From Caprimulgus europaeus (Eukaryota > Chordata > Aves > Caprimulgiformes > Caprimulgidae): a stretch of 64,000 nucleotides of DNA. This document shows, piece by piece, positions 30,553-43,743 of this stretch. The first letter of the stretch is position 1, and every line of letters starts with the position of its first letter. Where the stretch lies: positions 42,831,702 to 42,895,701 of the forward strand of contig OU015523.1 in the NCBI GenBank assembly GCA_907165065.1. Direction: 5' to 3'. The notes below the pieces were generated by a model that saw nothing but the letters and a program-made list of their open reading frames with translations, was not told the origin of the DNA and did not search any database. Both the position numbers and the translations under genes were made by a program.

Positions 30553-31903
30553 GAAGATGAAGTTCAAGACCATCTAAGTAACCTGAAGGTGCCAAAGTCC
30601 ATGGGACCTGATGAGATGTATCTGAGGGTCCCAAGGGAATGGGTAGATGAATTTACCAAACAACTATCCATCACATATGAGAATTCATGGTAGTCTGGTG
30701 AAGTTCCCACTGACTGGAAAAAAGGAAACATAACCACAATTTTTAAAAAGGATAAAAGGAAGACCCAGGGAACTACAGGCCAGTCAGTCTCATCTCTGTG
30801 CCCAGCAAGATCATCCTGGTTTCTAAGTTGGAGAGAAATGGACTCGATGGATGGACAACTCAGTGGATAAGGAATTGGCTGGATGGTCACACTCAAAGAG
30901 TTGCAGTCAACAGCTAGATGTCCAAGTGGAGACCAGTGACGAGTGGCATTCCTCAGGGGTCAGTATTGGGACTGCCGCTGTTTAACATCTTTATCAGTGA
31001 CATGGACAGTGGGATTGAGTGCACCCTCAGCAAGTTTGCCGCCAATACAAAGCTGTGTCTTTTGGTCAACACGCTGGAGGGATGGGATGCCATCCAGAGG
31101 GACCTTGACAGGCTTAAGATGTGGGCCCATGCAAACTCCATGAAGTTCAAGACCAAGTGCAAGGTCCTCAATGTGGGTAATGGCAAACCCAAGCATAAAT
31201 ATGGCTGGGTGGAGAATGGATCAAAAGCAGCCCTGAGTAGAAGGACTTGGGGGTGTTGGTTGATGAAAAGCTTGATACGAGACAGCAATGTGCACCTGCA
31301 GCCCAGAAGGCCAACTGTATCCTGGGCTGCATCAAGAGAAGTATGGCCAGGAGGTCAAGGGAGGTCATTCTGCCCCTCTACTCTGCTTTCATGAAACCCT
31401 ACTTGGAATACGGCATGCAGCTCTGGAGTCCTCAGCACAGGAAAGACATGGAGTGGGTCCAGAGGAGGGCTACAAAAGTGATTAGAGGGCTGAAGCACAT
31501 CTCCCATGAAGACAAGCTGAGGGAGTTGGACCTGTTCAGCCTGGAGTCTCTGGCGACACCTTATAGCGGCCTTCCAGTACCCGAAGGGACCTACAAGAAG
31601 GCTGGGGAGGAACTTTTTACAAGGGCAGGTGGTGACAGAACAAGGGGAAATGGCTTTAAACTGGAAGAGGGGAGATTTAGATTAGATATTAGGAAGAAAT
31701 TCATTACTGTGAGGGTGGTGAGACACTGGAACAGGTTGCCCAAAGAAGTTGTGGACGCTCCCTGGAAGTGTTCAAGGCCAGGCTGGATGAGGCTTTGAGC
31801 AACCTGGTCTAGTGGAAGGTGTCCCTGATCGAGTCAGGGGTGGTGAAACTAGATGACCTTTAAGGTCCCTTCCAACCCAAACTATTCTATGATTCTATGA
31901 TTA
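30553..31903 (+). mobile_element. CR1 LINE, longest copy in the window, decayed reverse transcriptase
   Basis: This plus-strand, 5'-truncated CR1 retains reverse transcriptase and C-terminal ORF2 remnants. It ends in the classic terminal repeat of attctatg units (to about 31903). Visible remnants include a DWKKGNITTIFKK-like segment, then SGIPQGSVLG, then [12 protein letters not shown] and [14 protein letters not shown]. Defects are clear. A TAG replaces a usual Gln codon at 30691-30693. A large internal deletion near 30810 removes the palm segment that normally carries the first catalytic Asp. The F-A-D-D active-site box reads FAAN (31035-31046). There are several frameshifts. It cannot encode an active enzyme. 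Confidence 0.95.
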
Positions 31904-34809
31904 AAAGAGAAGAACACATTCCCTAATGTAAAATCTACAATATGAATCATAAACCTGTAATGTGGGAGTGCAACCCACACAACTGGATCATGGCAAACTA
32001 TATCCATTAGGTTTTTTTTCTTTTCTTTTCTTTAGCAATACACTTTCAAAAATAATGTTGTGTAAGTTGTAAATACACAAAAATTAAAGAAAAAATAAAT
32101 CTGTTTAAGCGACAACTGCAGTTCCACTTTTGCTAGTTTCTTGGTTTGCATAATCATTTGCTCATACAATTTATCCATATGAGCAAAAAGCAGTGACTAG
32201 GAATTAGACCCTTCAAAGACCGAATTAATCTACAGCGACATATTAGGCTCTTTCAAGTCTCGTCAATGTTATATTCCCAGGAAAGAGAAATGAACCTTCA
32301 CATGGAAAGTAATGTGTGCACATGTCACACAAAATTAATAACAATTTTTTGTTAACTATTAACTGCATAGCACTAAATTAATAGTATGAAACCTGTCCCT
32401 GAAGGTCTTTCCCAAAGAGAGGATGAGGTATTTTATTAAATATTACTATTACACACTATATACATTTGCCCAAAATGCTGCAGTGCTACTGTGTTAGCGC
32501 TACTAACATTTTATAATGCACACATATACACACATTTACTCAACCAAGTCAGAGGCCCAATAGTGGGAAACCCAAAGAAAAGCCTGAAATCCCCACACTT
32601 TGCCGCTGTTGCAGGCAGCACAGAGAATCATCCACGGAGAGGTGGAAGACGTGCACCGCGCTTGGCCTCCCAAGCAATTCATGTAGAAAAAGGGCAGAAA
32701 TGTCACAGAAAAATGCACCATCAGCAAAGTTTCTTAGACCCCTACTCATTTGGAGCCCTCCAGAAGGCAGCACAAGATAAAGTGATGCTCTTGTGTGTTT
32801 TGCTTAGCCATACTCATTAACAGCCTTGCCCCAAGCCATGTGAAAAGCATGGCAAACTAAACCAGAATTGAGATTTAACAAGGCTGCATGCAGTTCCAGA
32901 AGCTCTAGTACACTGTTGCCATAGCTTATCAGATAAAAGGAAAAAAAAAAAAAAAGTTTTTCCACTTAATTTTGAGCTTGGGTTTCCTTTGTGTGATCTT
33001 TACCCTTTATCCTTCAATATCCCTGGCTGGTAGAACTAAATACTTTTAACAGTCAGTGTGGGATAAATTGTCCCAATTATGGATATTCCTGCCCATTTCT
33101 ACAAGACATCACAAAGTAAATGCTGCTTAAACAATTCCTGTGTTAGCCATGTATAGTCAACAGTACTATACTCCTTGATCTTGCTCTATATCTCCTGCCC
33201 ATTTAAGCATTGTTTACTTTATATTGAAAAGTAATGGAGAGGGTATATCAGTATAAAATACTGATTTGCAAAACACTAAGTATTTCTGTTAATACCTCAT
33301 CCAGACCAAATGAAAATCTGAGCAAAAAAATGACACCAAATCTGGATTTTCACTCTGCAGAGTTTAACAGGACTTGACAGATGTACCCATTTTCTTCGTG
33401 TACGAGAGATTCCTTATTCCATACTTATTTTTAAAAGTGTACCTGAAACATAAGGTTAGGTGTCATTTCAAGTCATCATAAAAGCTGAATGAATTAATAG
33501 CATTTTGGTTACAGTAATTCTGGCTGACTTTGCACGCCTTCCTCCTTGTCACTAATGACTGCAGGAAAAGACTGACATTGTTACCTGCCACAGGCTCCTT
33601 TGGTCTCATTAAAAATAATTTTTCTGAACCTGAGTGAGACTTAAAAGGTGGGTTTTCTTTAAAGACAGAGGATATATTTATTTCAAGCACCTGTTCTAAG
33701 CTGATCTAAGGTACCAAACACATCATTTGCCAACCAGTTAGTTGAAAATATATCAGCTGTATTCTGACTTTGCACTGCATCACATGAATCCTAGTGCTGA
33801 TGTATTACTTCAGCCTCCTGCTAAGAAACCTTAATACCTTAACATTCTTCAGTTCTTTTAGAGCCTCTTTGCTAACTTGAACTATTTCAGAAATAACAGG
33901 GCTTTTAATAATAAAGCATGTATGAAGTTAAGCACTGGTAGATAGAGAATGGCAATTCTAACACCTAGAAAGATAAGATGCAATTCCCCTTCTCATGACG
34001 GGTTCTGCTCTGCTAAAACCCCCTTTGGAACTCATTCTCTACATAATGGCTAGTTTCACAACTGTAACAGGGAGAAAAGTGGAAAATAAAAAAAAAAATT
34101 AAAAATCTGATGCTTTAATACTAATAGCTGAATATAAAAATATTCCAACAAGTTCTTGGTATATTTTTTTTAAAGAAAAATAACAGTATAACCATGTAGG
34201 ACACGCAGATTTTTGGGACAGTACTTTTTAACAAGGAAATGAACACCAAATTTTAGGGTGAAAATTCTGCAAAAATTCTGGGCAGAAGAAGGCTCTCTCA
34301 ACTGGAGTGGTTTTGCAACACACTGTTCCAGTGCCTCAGTCAGCCTATTCTGCAGGCAGACAATAGGACTCCTCTCTGAAGACCACTGCCTTCTGCCCAG
34401 CTGTCCTAAGCTCCTTGAGCTGAAAGTGCAGCATTTCCATCTGTAGCCCACTCCCACAGAACAGAAGTACTACAGGTTTTGCACAGCAGAAAAAATCTAG
34501 TTGGCAACACCCAAGCACCACTGATGTAATCCTTAATAAATGAAAACCTGCAACATGGCTTAAAATATCCTACCATGATATTGGGCCAATAAGACTCTGT
34601 GGCCAACTTGTAGTTACAGTCACTTAAGAAAATCTTTATCATGGGCGAGATTGTGAGAAGAACCCTAACCACCATCTTCAGCAAATGGGCAGGGAAATCT
34701 TGTTAGGATTCTCACTTGAAGAATCTACCTTATCACCAGGCTAGAGGCTGCCTGAAAGCCAGGTAATCTTTATCTGTATCAAGGTCACCCTCATTTATTC
34801 TTTTCCCAG

Positions 34810-35160
34810 TGTAGTAGTTTAACTTGGTTGGCAGCCCAAGACCACACAGCTGCTCATATCCACCCCCTTTTTCCCCCCACCCACTCAGGCAATAGGGGAG
34901 AGAATTGGAAGGCAAAAGGTAAGGAGACTTGTAGGTTGAGATAAGAACAATTTAATAATTGGAGTAAAATAAACTAAAAATAGTAGTGATGATAACAATA
35001 ATAATGATAATTATGATAATAATATATATGAATGATGCACAGTACAATTGCTCACCACCCACTGACAGTGATCCCAGAAAAGTAAAAAGAAACCCCAAAT
35101 CCAAAATCACAATCCCAGACAAGCAAGTCTGAGCAAGCCCCAAAAGAATCTACCACCACC
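34810..35160 (+). mobile_element. Solo or partial LTR, same family as 23904-24513 (copy B)
   Basis: The element begins tgtagtagtttaacttgg at 34810 and shares several blocks with copy A in the same order: ggcagcc, ggagacttgtaggttgagat, acaatttaataattgg, acaattgctcaccacc, then agcaagccccaaaagaatct. The middle has expanded into an ATAATGATA-like simple repeat (34984-35029). Similarity fades after about 35160, so the 3' end is missing or too diverged. It lies in opposite orientation to copy A, 10.3 kb away. No internal retroviral sequence is seen. Confidence 0.7.
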
Positions 35161-37867
35161 AGCAAAAATTTTCCTCAGCACATTTGTTCTCTACTACCCC
35201 AACCCACTACCTCTCTTCTTTTAACTTCACCTTATTCTCTTTGCATCCATTTTTTCACCCTCCTCTCTCTCCCTGCATACCTCCAAGGTCAGCATCTCCT
35301 GCAGCACACAGCTTTCCTCAGTGGCAGGAGCCCTACAGCAGACTGACAAAAGCCTTGACAATTTAGCTGTTGCATGAGAGCTGCTGCTAACATCAGCGAA
35401 GCCACTCAGAGTGTTATTTCTTTCACCTTACTGCTGTTACTTGGAAAATCTGTGACTAGCAATAGAGTTAGCAAAGCCATCCTCCACACAACTGGCTGGC
35501 AATATTATGGTGCGCCAAAATGAGGAAGAAAATTATGTTTCTTCTACATAAAAATTCAAACTCTAAACAGCCTGCAGGAATCCTCCCTCCTTATCAGGAG
35601 AGCTGCATCTCCACCATTTGCAGAGAGAATTTTATTATAACCTATTCACACTATAAGCCAGTCTTTGGCAGACAGAGCAGGGCTTTGACTTCCAAGCGTT
35701 CAACAGGAGATCCTATTAATGAAACACTTTTAACCCACACGGTTCAGGTAGGAAGCGATTCTCTAACATGTGTCTCACAAAGTCTGAGCACCACATCAGC
35801 GTTGGGCCCACCTGCTCTGACACAACTTGACACTTCAGTCATACATCAAGCTCTGAAGCATCTGTTCCATAATAAACTGTTCTATGCTTGCCAAGAACCT
35901 AAGCACTGCCTTTTGGATTAGTATTGCTAAATTGCAAGCCATAATTTAATACTCATCTGACATTGATGGTGACCCAACATTTAATGGAGCTTAATGCTCT
36001 TCTGATGCCACTGATTAAATTATTGCTCAGTAGTCCAGTTTCATAATCTACAATTTGCAAAGAAGCAAGGCAGATATACAGGCATTGTCTCCTTTCACAT
36101 CAGTGAATCGGTCCACTGTCAGGGAAAGGTTCTCTAATTGAACTTACAGGTAAGTACACTACAGTGCATCATTCATCAATACAGAATTTTGTTCAGATGC
36201 TTTAAGACAATTATATTATTATGAAAAAGCAAAGCATGAATTATTCCCAAGTGCAAGAGGAAAATATGGGTAAAAGCCTTGACCCAGCATGTGCAATGAC
36301 TTCATAACGCCCTGAGCACTGTCCAGGAAACTCAGTCCCCTGGCCAACAGGAGTTTCTATTCATTTTCCCCCAGCTAGGTTGTTTAACAGTTTGGTCACT
36401 GCTTAGACACAGCTGTGCAAACAATCTTTCAGTGTTTGGCCTGATGTTATTGAACTCCATCCCAAGATGTCTCTCCCCTCCTTTCTGCACATAGGATGAG
36501 GAAAGCTACTTTTGGACGCAAAGGATTAGAGGCTTTCACAGCCCCAACGTAAATCATTCAAATGTTTTAAAACAATTAAAATCAATTAAACAAATGCAAT
36601 GAGAAAGTAATGTTTTAAATATGCCTCCGATGAGAACAACTTGAAAAAGTTTCTAAGGGTACAGACATAAAAAACAACTCTTCTCTTTAGCTTCCCAGAA
36701 AGTAAACCTTTCATCCCAGAAAAAAAAAAGAGGGACTGTATCAATACACAAGTACTTTTTCAAGACTATTCATTATTACATTGTTTTCACAGCTATTTGC
36801 AACCCCAGAAAACATACTATTCTCAATAAAGTAACTAAGGACTAACTACATGCAAACTGAATGCTAGATGCTAGCACGAATGCAATATTAATGCTGCAGA
36901 AATACAAAAGTCAAAATCAGAAGTAAGGTCTATATACCTCAGCTACACTGTAGTTCTGAAAGATGAGCTTCATTTCTGAGACCATCCACGATTTTAACTT
37001 CAAGCATGTGAATACTCCTACTGAAACCAGCGCAGATCAAACCAGCACTTTATGTAAGTGTGAGCTTGCACATCTTGTTAGGTGATGAAGCTTTAGTTCT
37101 AGTAGAAAGTTGCAGAGCTATCCATGTCCTTTCAGCTGTTAGCAGGCAGAGACTAAATAATTTAATTCATATTATGGAAGCTAAAAATGTCAGACCTAAG
37201 TATGCCCTTTACAGTCTCTCTCAGAAATTAATGTCATTACCTTAGAATATGGTGAAAATCTCAAAATCACCAGCTTTTGGAGATACTTTAAAAAAAAAGC
37301 ATTCCCATTAAACACATATTATTAGCCAATGTTAACATACAGAATATGTTCCAAAATTAATTATAATACAGCTTCTATAGAATCATAAGGCCTATTGACT
37401 TCTTCCTCTATTTTTGTTTTTTATCCAGAAATGTTTTAATACTGGTAAAATAACTCAATACCCATTTTTTCTGAATTTGGTCTTCAAGACTTTTCCATGT
37501 TGGGTATTAAAAAAAAACCACAAATCAGCAAGTGTTTTGAACATGCAACAGCTGGTAATTAAATCTCAAGGAGTTAATCTCTGCATTAACCTCAAAACCT
37601 AACACACTGCACACACAAAGAAGCTCTCCAGCTCAGACCCTGCACTGAAAGCTCAAGAGGCAAGGTCCCAGATGTCTCCTTGTGAGATTCTTGTAATACC
37701 TTACCGTTTCCAAGACCTTAAAACACTTTGCCAAGGATAAACATATTTTTAGGATTCTACAAGCCGTGAAGTATATACAATCCTCTTCCCTTTTTTAAAG
37801 AAATATTTTCTGTATTGTCAAGCCCACAAAAATATATTTAGTTCAAGTAATAACTGACCTTTTTTAA

Positions 37868-38412
37868 AGTAATCTATCCCACCCCCATCCTGCACTGAGC
37901 AGGGACATCTCCAACTACATCAGGTTGCTCAGAGCCCCAACCAGCCTGAGCTTGAATGTTTCCAGGGATGAGGCTTCCACCACCTCTCTGGACAGCCCGT
38001 TCCAGTGTTTCACAACCCTCACTGTAAAAAATTCCCTCCTTATACCTAGTCTGAATCTCCCTTCTTTTAGTTTAAAACCATTACCCCTTGTCCTATCGCC
38101 ACAAGCCCTGCTAAAAAGTTTGTACCCATCTTTCTTATAGCCCCCCTTCAGGTACTGGAAGGCCGCTATAAGATCTCCCTGGAGCCTTCTCTTCTCCAGG
38201 CTGAACACCCCCAACTCTCTCAGCTTGTCTTCAGAGGAGAGGTGTTCCATCCCTCTGATCACGCTCATGGCCCTCCTCTGCACCTGCTCCAACAGGTCCA
38301 TGTCTTTCCTGTGCTAAGGACTCCAGAACTGGACACAATATTACAGGTGGGGTCTAACCAGAGCAGAGTGGAGGGGCAGAATTATCCCCCTCAACCTGCT
38401 GGCCACCTCCCC
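37868..38412 (-). mobile_element. CR1 LINE fragment lacking its 3' tip
   Basis: This minus-strand CR1 encodes a comparatively intact open stretch, 37915-38301, containing [38 protein letters not shown] and [16 protein letters not shown]. The terminal cctatgattctatg-type end seen in other copies is missing. The element starts directly at its ccaccccatcctgcactgagc-like region. Confidence 0.92.
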
Positions 38413-41400
38413 TTCCACAAGACCTTCTTGTGACCACCCTCTACCTCTACCCAAAATCTATGTGACCTCTGGTCAGAGTATCCTTGTTCTGGCAGTCAGA
38501 CAACCAATCACTCACTCCCAACAAGACCAAAGGAGAAGCTGCAAGAAGCCATAGCCCCCGTCTTCTCGCTTCTGCTCAGTGTTTCAGCCTGCCTTCTCCC
38601 ATCCCCATGGGACGGGTGGGATGCCACGGGCTGCCTCACCATGCACTGTGCCGCTGGGGCACCGCCACAGGCATGGCGTTGCCTGCATCCTCGACATTAG
38701 CAAGGGTGGCAGAAATCCTGACAACATGAGCTCATGGTGAAGACTTCTCCCATCAGGGCTTGGGGCAGGTCGTGGCCATTTAAAACAGCAGATGGAAGGA
38801 GAGGTGCTGATTAGCAAACTTTCACTGATATTTTCCGTGGCATTCCTTTCAGAATTCCCCAGAATACACTATCAAAAATAAGTGTTGGCTTTTAATCTTC
38901 CACACATTCTGTATTTTAAGCACACAGTTACATAAAAATTATTTTGATTAAATGCCAATTTTGCATAGAGGAATAGATCTTGTTCTTACAATTACAGACC
39001 CCTGAAGAATTAGCTGTTTAATTTTACTGTTATTTGGAACTTTTGGAATTCAGGCTGAAAACATAATAAAAGACTGTGCTTCAGTATTTCGAGATTTCTG
39101 AGGCTTATAATTTTTTCTTTAATTTGTAATTGACAGAATTCCTTTTTAAAGTTAGTCAGAAGTCTATTCCAAACAGTTTTTTAAATAGCTAACTAGTACT
39201 AGAGAAGAAAAAAGCAATTTAATGAATGTGTCACTGTTACAGAATCAATGTTGTATCACGCTTATATTTCATTAAATAGCAGACCTTTAGAAGATGAGAA
39301 ATCATTAGTTTCAATTATGAGTAAAAGTATTCACCTTTGCACCAAACACTAAAAATGCCTAAACATTTGGAGGCAGTAAAAGAGGATGTTCCAGACTTCT
39401 GCATGGCATTTAGAATTTTTTTATTACTATTTTAAGATTTAAATACTTTTAAAACATTATTTCAGGGAGAAGAAAATGTAGTTTGCTTAGGCCAGTAATC
39501 TCAACACTTGAAACTGTTGCATCCCAAGTAAAATTGTTAAAGCATAATTTTTTTCACTTAATTACTTTAAAAAAAAACCCAAACCATTGCACTAGTGACT
39601 ACTGCTAACAAGAAAAGACATGGTGATTAAACGTTTCATGTCCTTTAATAGCTAATCTGAAGTGATAATGAGTGTTCAAAACATGACAAAAATGCCAATT
39701 GTTATAAAGCTTCTCTTTGCACCGTAGAGCGATGAATAAACTTGACTTTTTTGTTTTGCTTGAGTCAGAATCAGAACACTGCAGACCTGTTAGCTTAAGC
39801 TCTGGTTGCACAGAGTTAGTCTTTATAGGACTTTTTTAGAGGACTTCCCAGGTGTTTCAGCTCACATCTCCCTACCAAAGAGTCTTCCTGATTTCCCTCT
39901 GCTCCACACAGTCCACACTTTTGTACAAGGGCAGCCACCAACTTCAGGAACCTAAGTCTAATTAAAAACACAAAATTGAGACCCCCCCCTTGCCTTCTAC
40001 AGATTAACCAACCTGAAAAAGGTTTCTTTGTTAACCATCAGAGTTTACCACACACTTTCTTTGGACGCAGGCCTGTCTCACGTGCCAGGTAATTTCACCC
40101 CTGGTGAGCACATTAATCATCCATGAAAGCTGCAGGGAGGCACAGGGCTATGGTAAGAGATGACCCCGCTGTGCAGATGCTGACCATGCATGCACATCAG
40201 GAGCTCGGTGCCCACACCAGTAACTACACAGTGGGACAAAGCGAGAGCCAGGGAAGACCTTCTTTTAGTCCCTCTACCAAAAGCAGAAAGTGTTTCCACC
40301 TGCTCTTACCTGTGATCTGCCTCGGTGGACAGTAAACAAGCATTTTTCATAATATGTTATCATTATGAAATTAAAAGAGAGGAATGCTGCACCATTTATT
40401 AAAGACACATTACATTAGTTACTCTTGGTTTCTATAGCTTTTTTGTTAGCATAAGTCATCTTCTTTTCCTACCAATCTTGATTTTTTAATATCATCAGTT
40501 CTCTTATGCAAACTCAAAACCAGAACATGCTTAGTCTCTGTAAGATGATGTAATTTCAATTTTTCCTTGAGAAAGTCCATAAATATCCTTGAAAACACTC
40601 CTTTAAAAGCCATCAAAAATACTGGCGCAAATAAAAGCTAGAGCTTACAAGAACATCAAAATTTACTGTGACTTTACTAATAACGAGTACTCTTGAGGAC
40701 CCCAACTGATATTTTGAGCTCATTTTAGCACATGAACATACTATCCAGACTCACCAAATGATCTATTAATCTTAGCTGTAGAGCACTTTTAAGAATCTTT
40801 AAAGTCCTATTATGACCTGACTCATAATGGGTAACTTACTTACTGCGCAATACATACTGAGGCCCCTCCTGCCCTTGTAACAAATGGGATGCAGATCCAG
40901 CCCATATGCACAGCAATGCTGTCTATCAGTATTTTGTCAAAGCTCTGATATTTCTCAGATAGCTTCAAGAAGCTTCTGAAATAGGTTTTGATGGTGTATT
41001 TGTTTATTTTGCATCAGCATGAATTTGTTCTGTAGTGTCTCGCTTATCATTGTAACAGAGGTAAGCGCTGAACAAGATCAAAGCAGATCTATAGTTTATA
41101 GCAGGTAGGAATTTTACACCTAAGCGTTTCCTGTTGTTCAAAATCATTTAATCAGATAAACCATATAAACCAAAAAACTTGCAATGCTCTTCTTTCTCCT
41201 TCTATCCATGTGTTGCCTCTCTCTTTCACATATGACAAACTAGGTTATACAGGACCTACATTTTACAGAGCCTAAGAGGCACCCATCTGGGTCGTTTCCA
41301 GCACCAAGCCTCTCCCAAAATACAAACACTTTATGAACTACAAATACTCTCCCCTCCTACATTCATCAGAATAATGGTGAACCAGATGGCAAATTGTGAT

Positions 41401-43730
41401 GGCTTCCACTGCTCAGTCAGAAGTCTGTGCAATTAGCATTTGGTTACCAGATCTATCCCTCCAAATAACCTACGCAATAATTCACTTCACCTTTTCTATC
41501 ATGCCATTAAGGCTGTAATGTCCTTGGTGTATGACTGTACTTAGGGATGAAGAAAGGTGCCTACTCAAGCCCCTCTCCATCCCTTCCTTTTGGGGCAGTG
41601 TGGTTGGTTGTTCCTCATTTTTAAGACTCCTGTATTCGCAAAAAGAGCTCAACTTGTTCAGTCAATAGGCTCAGCAACAATATACTGAATTGAACCTAAT
41701 TTGTGAAATTTTAAGCCACTAATAATGACTTTTTCCCTTTTTCATGTGCTACAGAATTTGCACCAATACGACCACCAAAGAATTTGTCAAAGGACTGCTT
41801 GACAGGTGGGACAAAAGTTAATAGGGTTGTTAATCCTCAGCCCACCCCACAGCTTTTGGCATGAAAAAAATATATGAGGAAAAGCAAGGTACGCATGATT
41901 TGTTTAGAAGGTGGCTTCATCTCAAAAGCCAATCTGGTTTCCCAGCTGGGTAAAGTCCTTCAGACCTCCTGGTCTCAAATCAGGAGTGACAGGTGGCGTG
42001 GCAGTCTTCAAGTCCCACCTGTGCACGCTCAGATCCATACGGAAGAAATCAAAGCACTGCAATGAGGACACCACTGGAAAAACATACAAGGCTTCAAATA
42101 ATCTAAAGGGCATCAACCAACATTAAGTGCCTAAGAAAGAACAAACAATCCTGCCTCTTCACTAAAAAGGCATTTTTCCTGCCTGCCAGCTTTAAAAAAT
42201 GCTGCTAGCAAAGGCATACTGTGTGTTGTAATGATTTCTTTATTTAAACCATATTCCCAAGCTTCATGTATCAAACTAAATGTCCCTCAACTTAGTCTTG
42301 CCACAAAGCTCAGGCATTTACACATGCAGAACAAACTGTATCTTATGATACCAAGCAAGACTGAAAATGTTTTCTGTATTAATGATTAACAAATCTTTGT
42401 GTTTTCCAATATATAAAATGCCTTAACACCTTATTATTTCTAAGTTATACAAGTCCAAGACAGAGGCATCCTACTAAACCAACATCAACAAGAAATGAAT
42501 CTGTCAAAGAGCAAATAATTTCTGCCTACCAAATAGGATATATAGAGAGTAATATAATGGAGTGGTTTTAATTAGCTGAGCATATAAAGCTGTTACAAGA
42601 CAAATTTCTTTCATTAAAAAAAAGCAGCCAGTCAGCCTGAAATGCTTCAGTGCCCTTAAAGCAGAGATGACACAAGGCATTTAACCTTCTCCCTCCCCTG
42701 TAACGAGGAGGAGCCCAAGAACTTGCAATGCAGAGGGTGACAAGCAGCCTCTTCACCTGCTGCTGAAACGCTGGCAACTCCCCAGTAAAGCCATCAATAC
42801 AGAGGGCCCAGCAGCACATGTGAAAAAATTCAGCAGTATAAAGAATAATTTTCTGTAATTTTGTTCAGAAATCCAGGGTAAGAGTTTCTTACAAAATTAA
42901 ATGTAGGATTGTTGAGGCCTTCCAGTATTGAGTACACAAGTTTTGTGCACTCGCCAAAAACTGTGCCCCTAGCAGTGTGGTACCCACAGCAACATGCTGC
43001 TACTTTGCATAATGGCTAATTAGTTTCAGCATCAAATACTACATGTCTTGGCTACTTCATAAGCATCCCTATATTACTAAATATCAAGAATTTTCTTCAT
43101 GAGTTGTTTGGTTTTGTTTTTCTTTTATTAATCTTAGAGAAATATTTGCTCATTAGCAAAGGCAATTTCTCTTTCCCATGGTTACATCTCACACCACATG
43201 GCTCCCGATTCAAGCACTTATTTTATACATGAAATTTCAAAAATGTTACAAATACAACTTAAAAAAAGGAAAAAATAATTTAACGTAAAACAAAAGTCAC
43301 TGAAGACATGCGCATATGCATAGTAGGCCTTTTTTCCTCCTCTGCACTTAAATTACTCCACTTTCCACACCATGCATTTGTATCCCAACACACTGTTCCC
43401 ACTTCCCCCCTTGCTTTGGGCTAGAGGTGCACCCTGAAGAAGGGCTATGTCAACTCCTCCTTCTCCCATAGGGGCCAGGGACACATCAGAAACATCAATG
43501 AAAAACCCACTGCACAGATTATTAGCAGAGGAGTTATTCTGCCCAGGTCCACAGAGAGACTCATGCGCTTAAAGATGCCTGAATTTAAGACGACAGTCAT
43601 CAAAAGCTGCTCTTAATCTTCCAGGGTGTAATTGCAGACAGTTTTGTCTGATCAAATTAGGATGGAGACAGATTCATCCTTGTCTTCGAATCCTGTTCTT
43701 GCCAATGCCACCCTGGGCACACCAGGCACG

Positions 43731-43743
43731 CACACACACACAC
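43731..43743. repeat. Short CA dinucleotide repeat
   Basis: Six CA units in intron 1. Too short to be strongly polymorphic. Confidence 0.7.

Noticed and set aside
30918..31798. Reverse-transcriptase-like open frames as a possible gene
   Set aside because: These are decayed CR1 ORF2 with lost active-site residues, a nonsense codon, a deletion and frameshifts.
37915..38301. 128-codon minus-strand open frame
   Set aside because: C-terminal CR1 ORF2 remnant, not a host gene.
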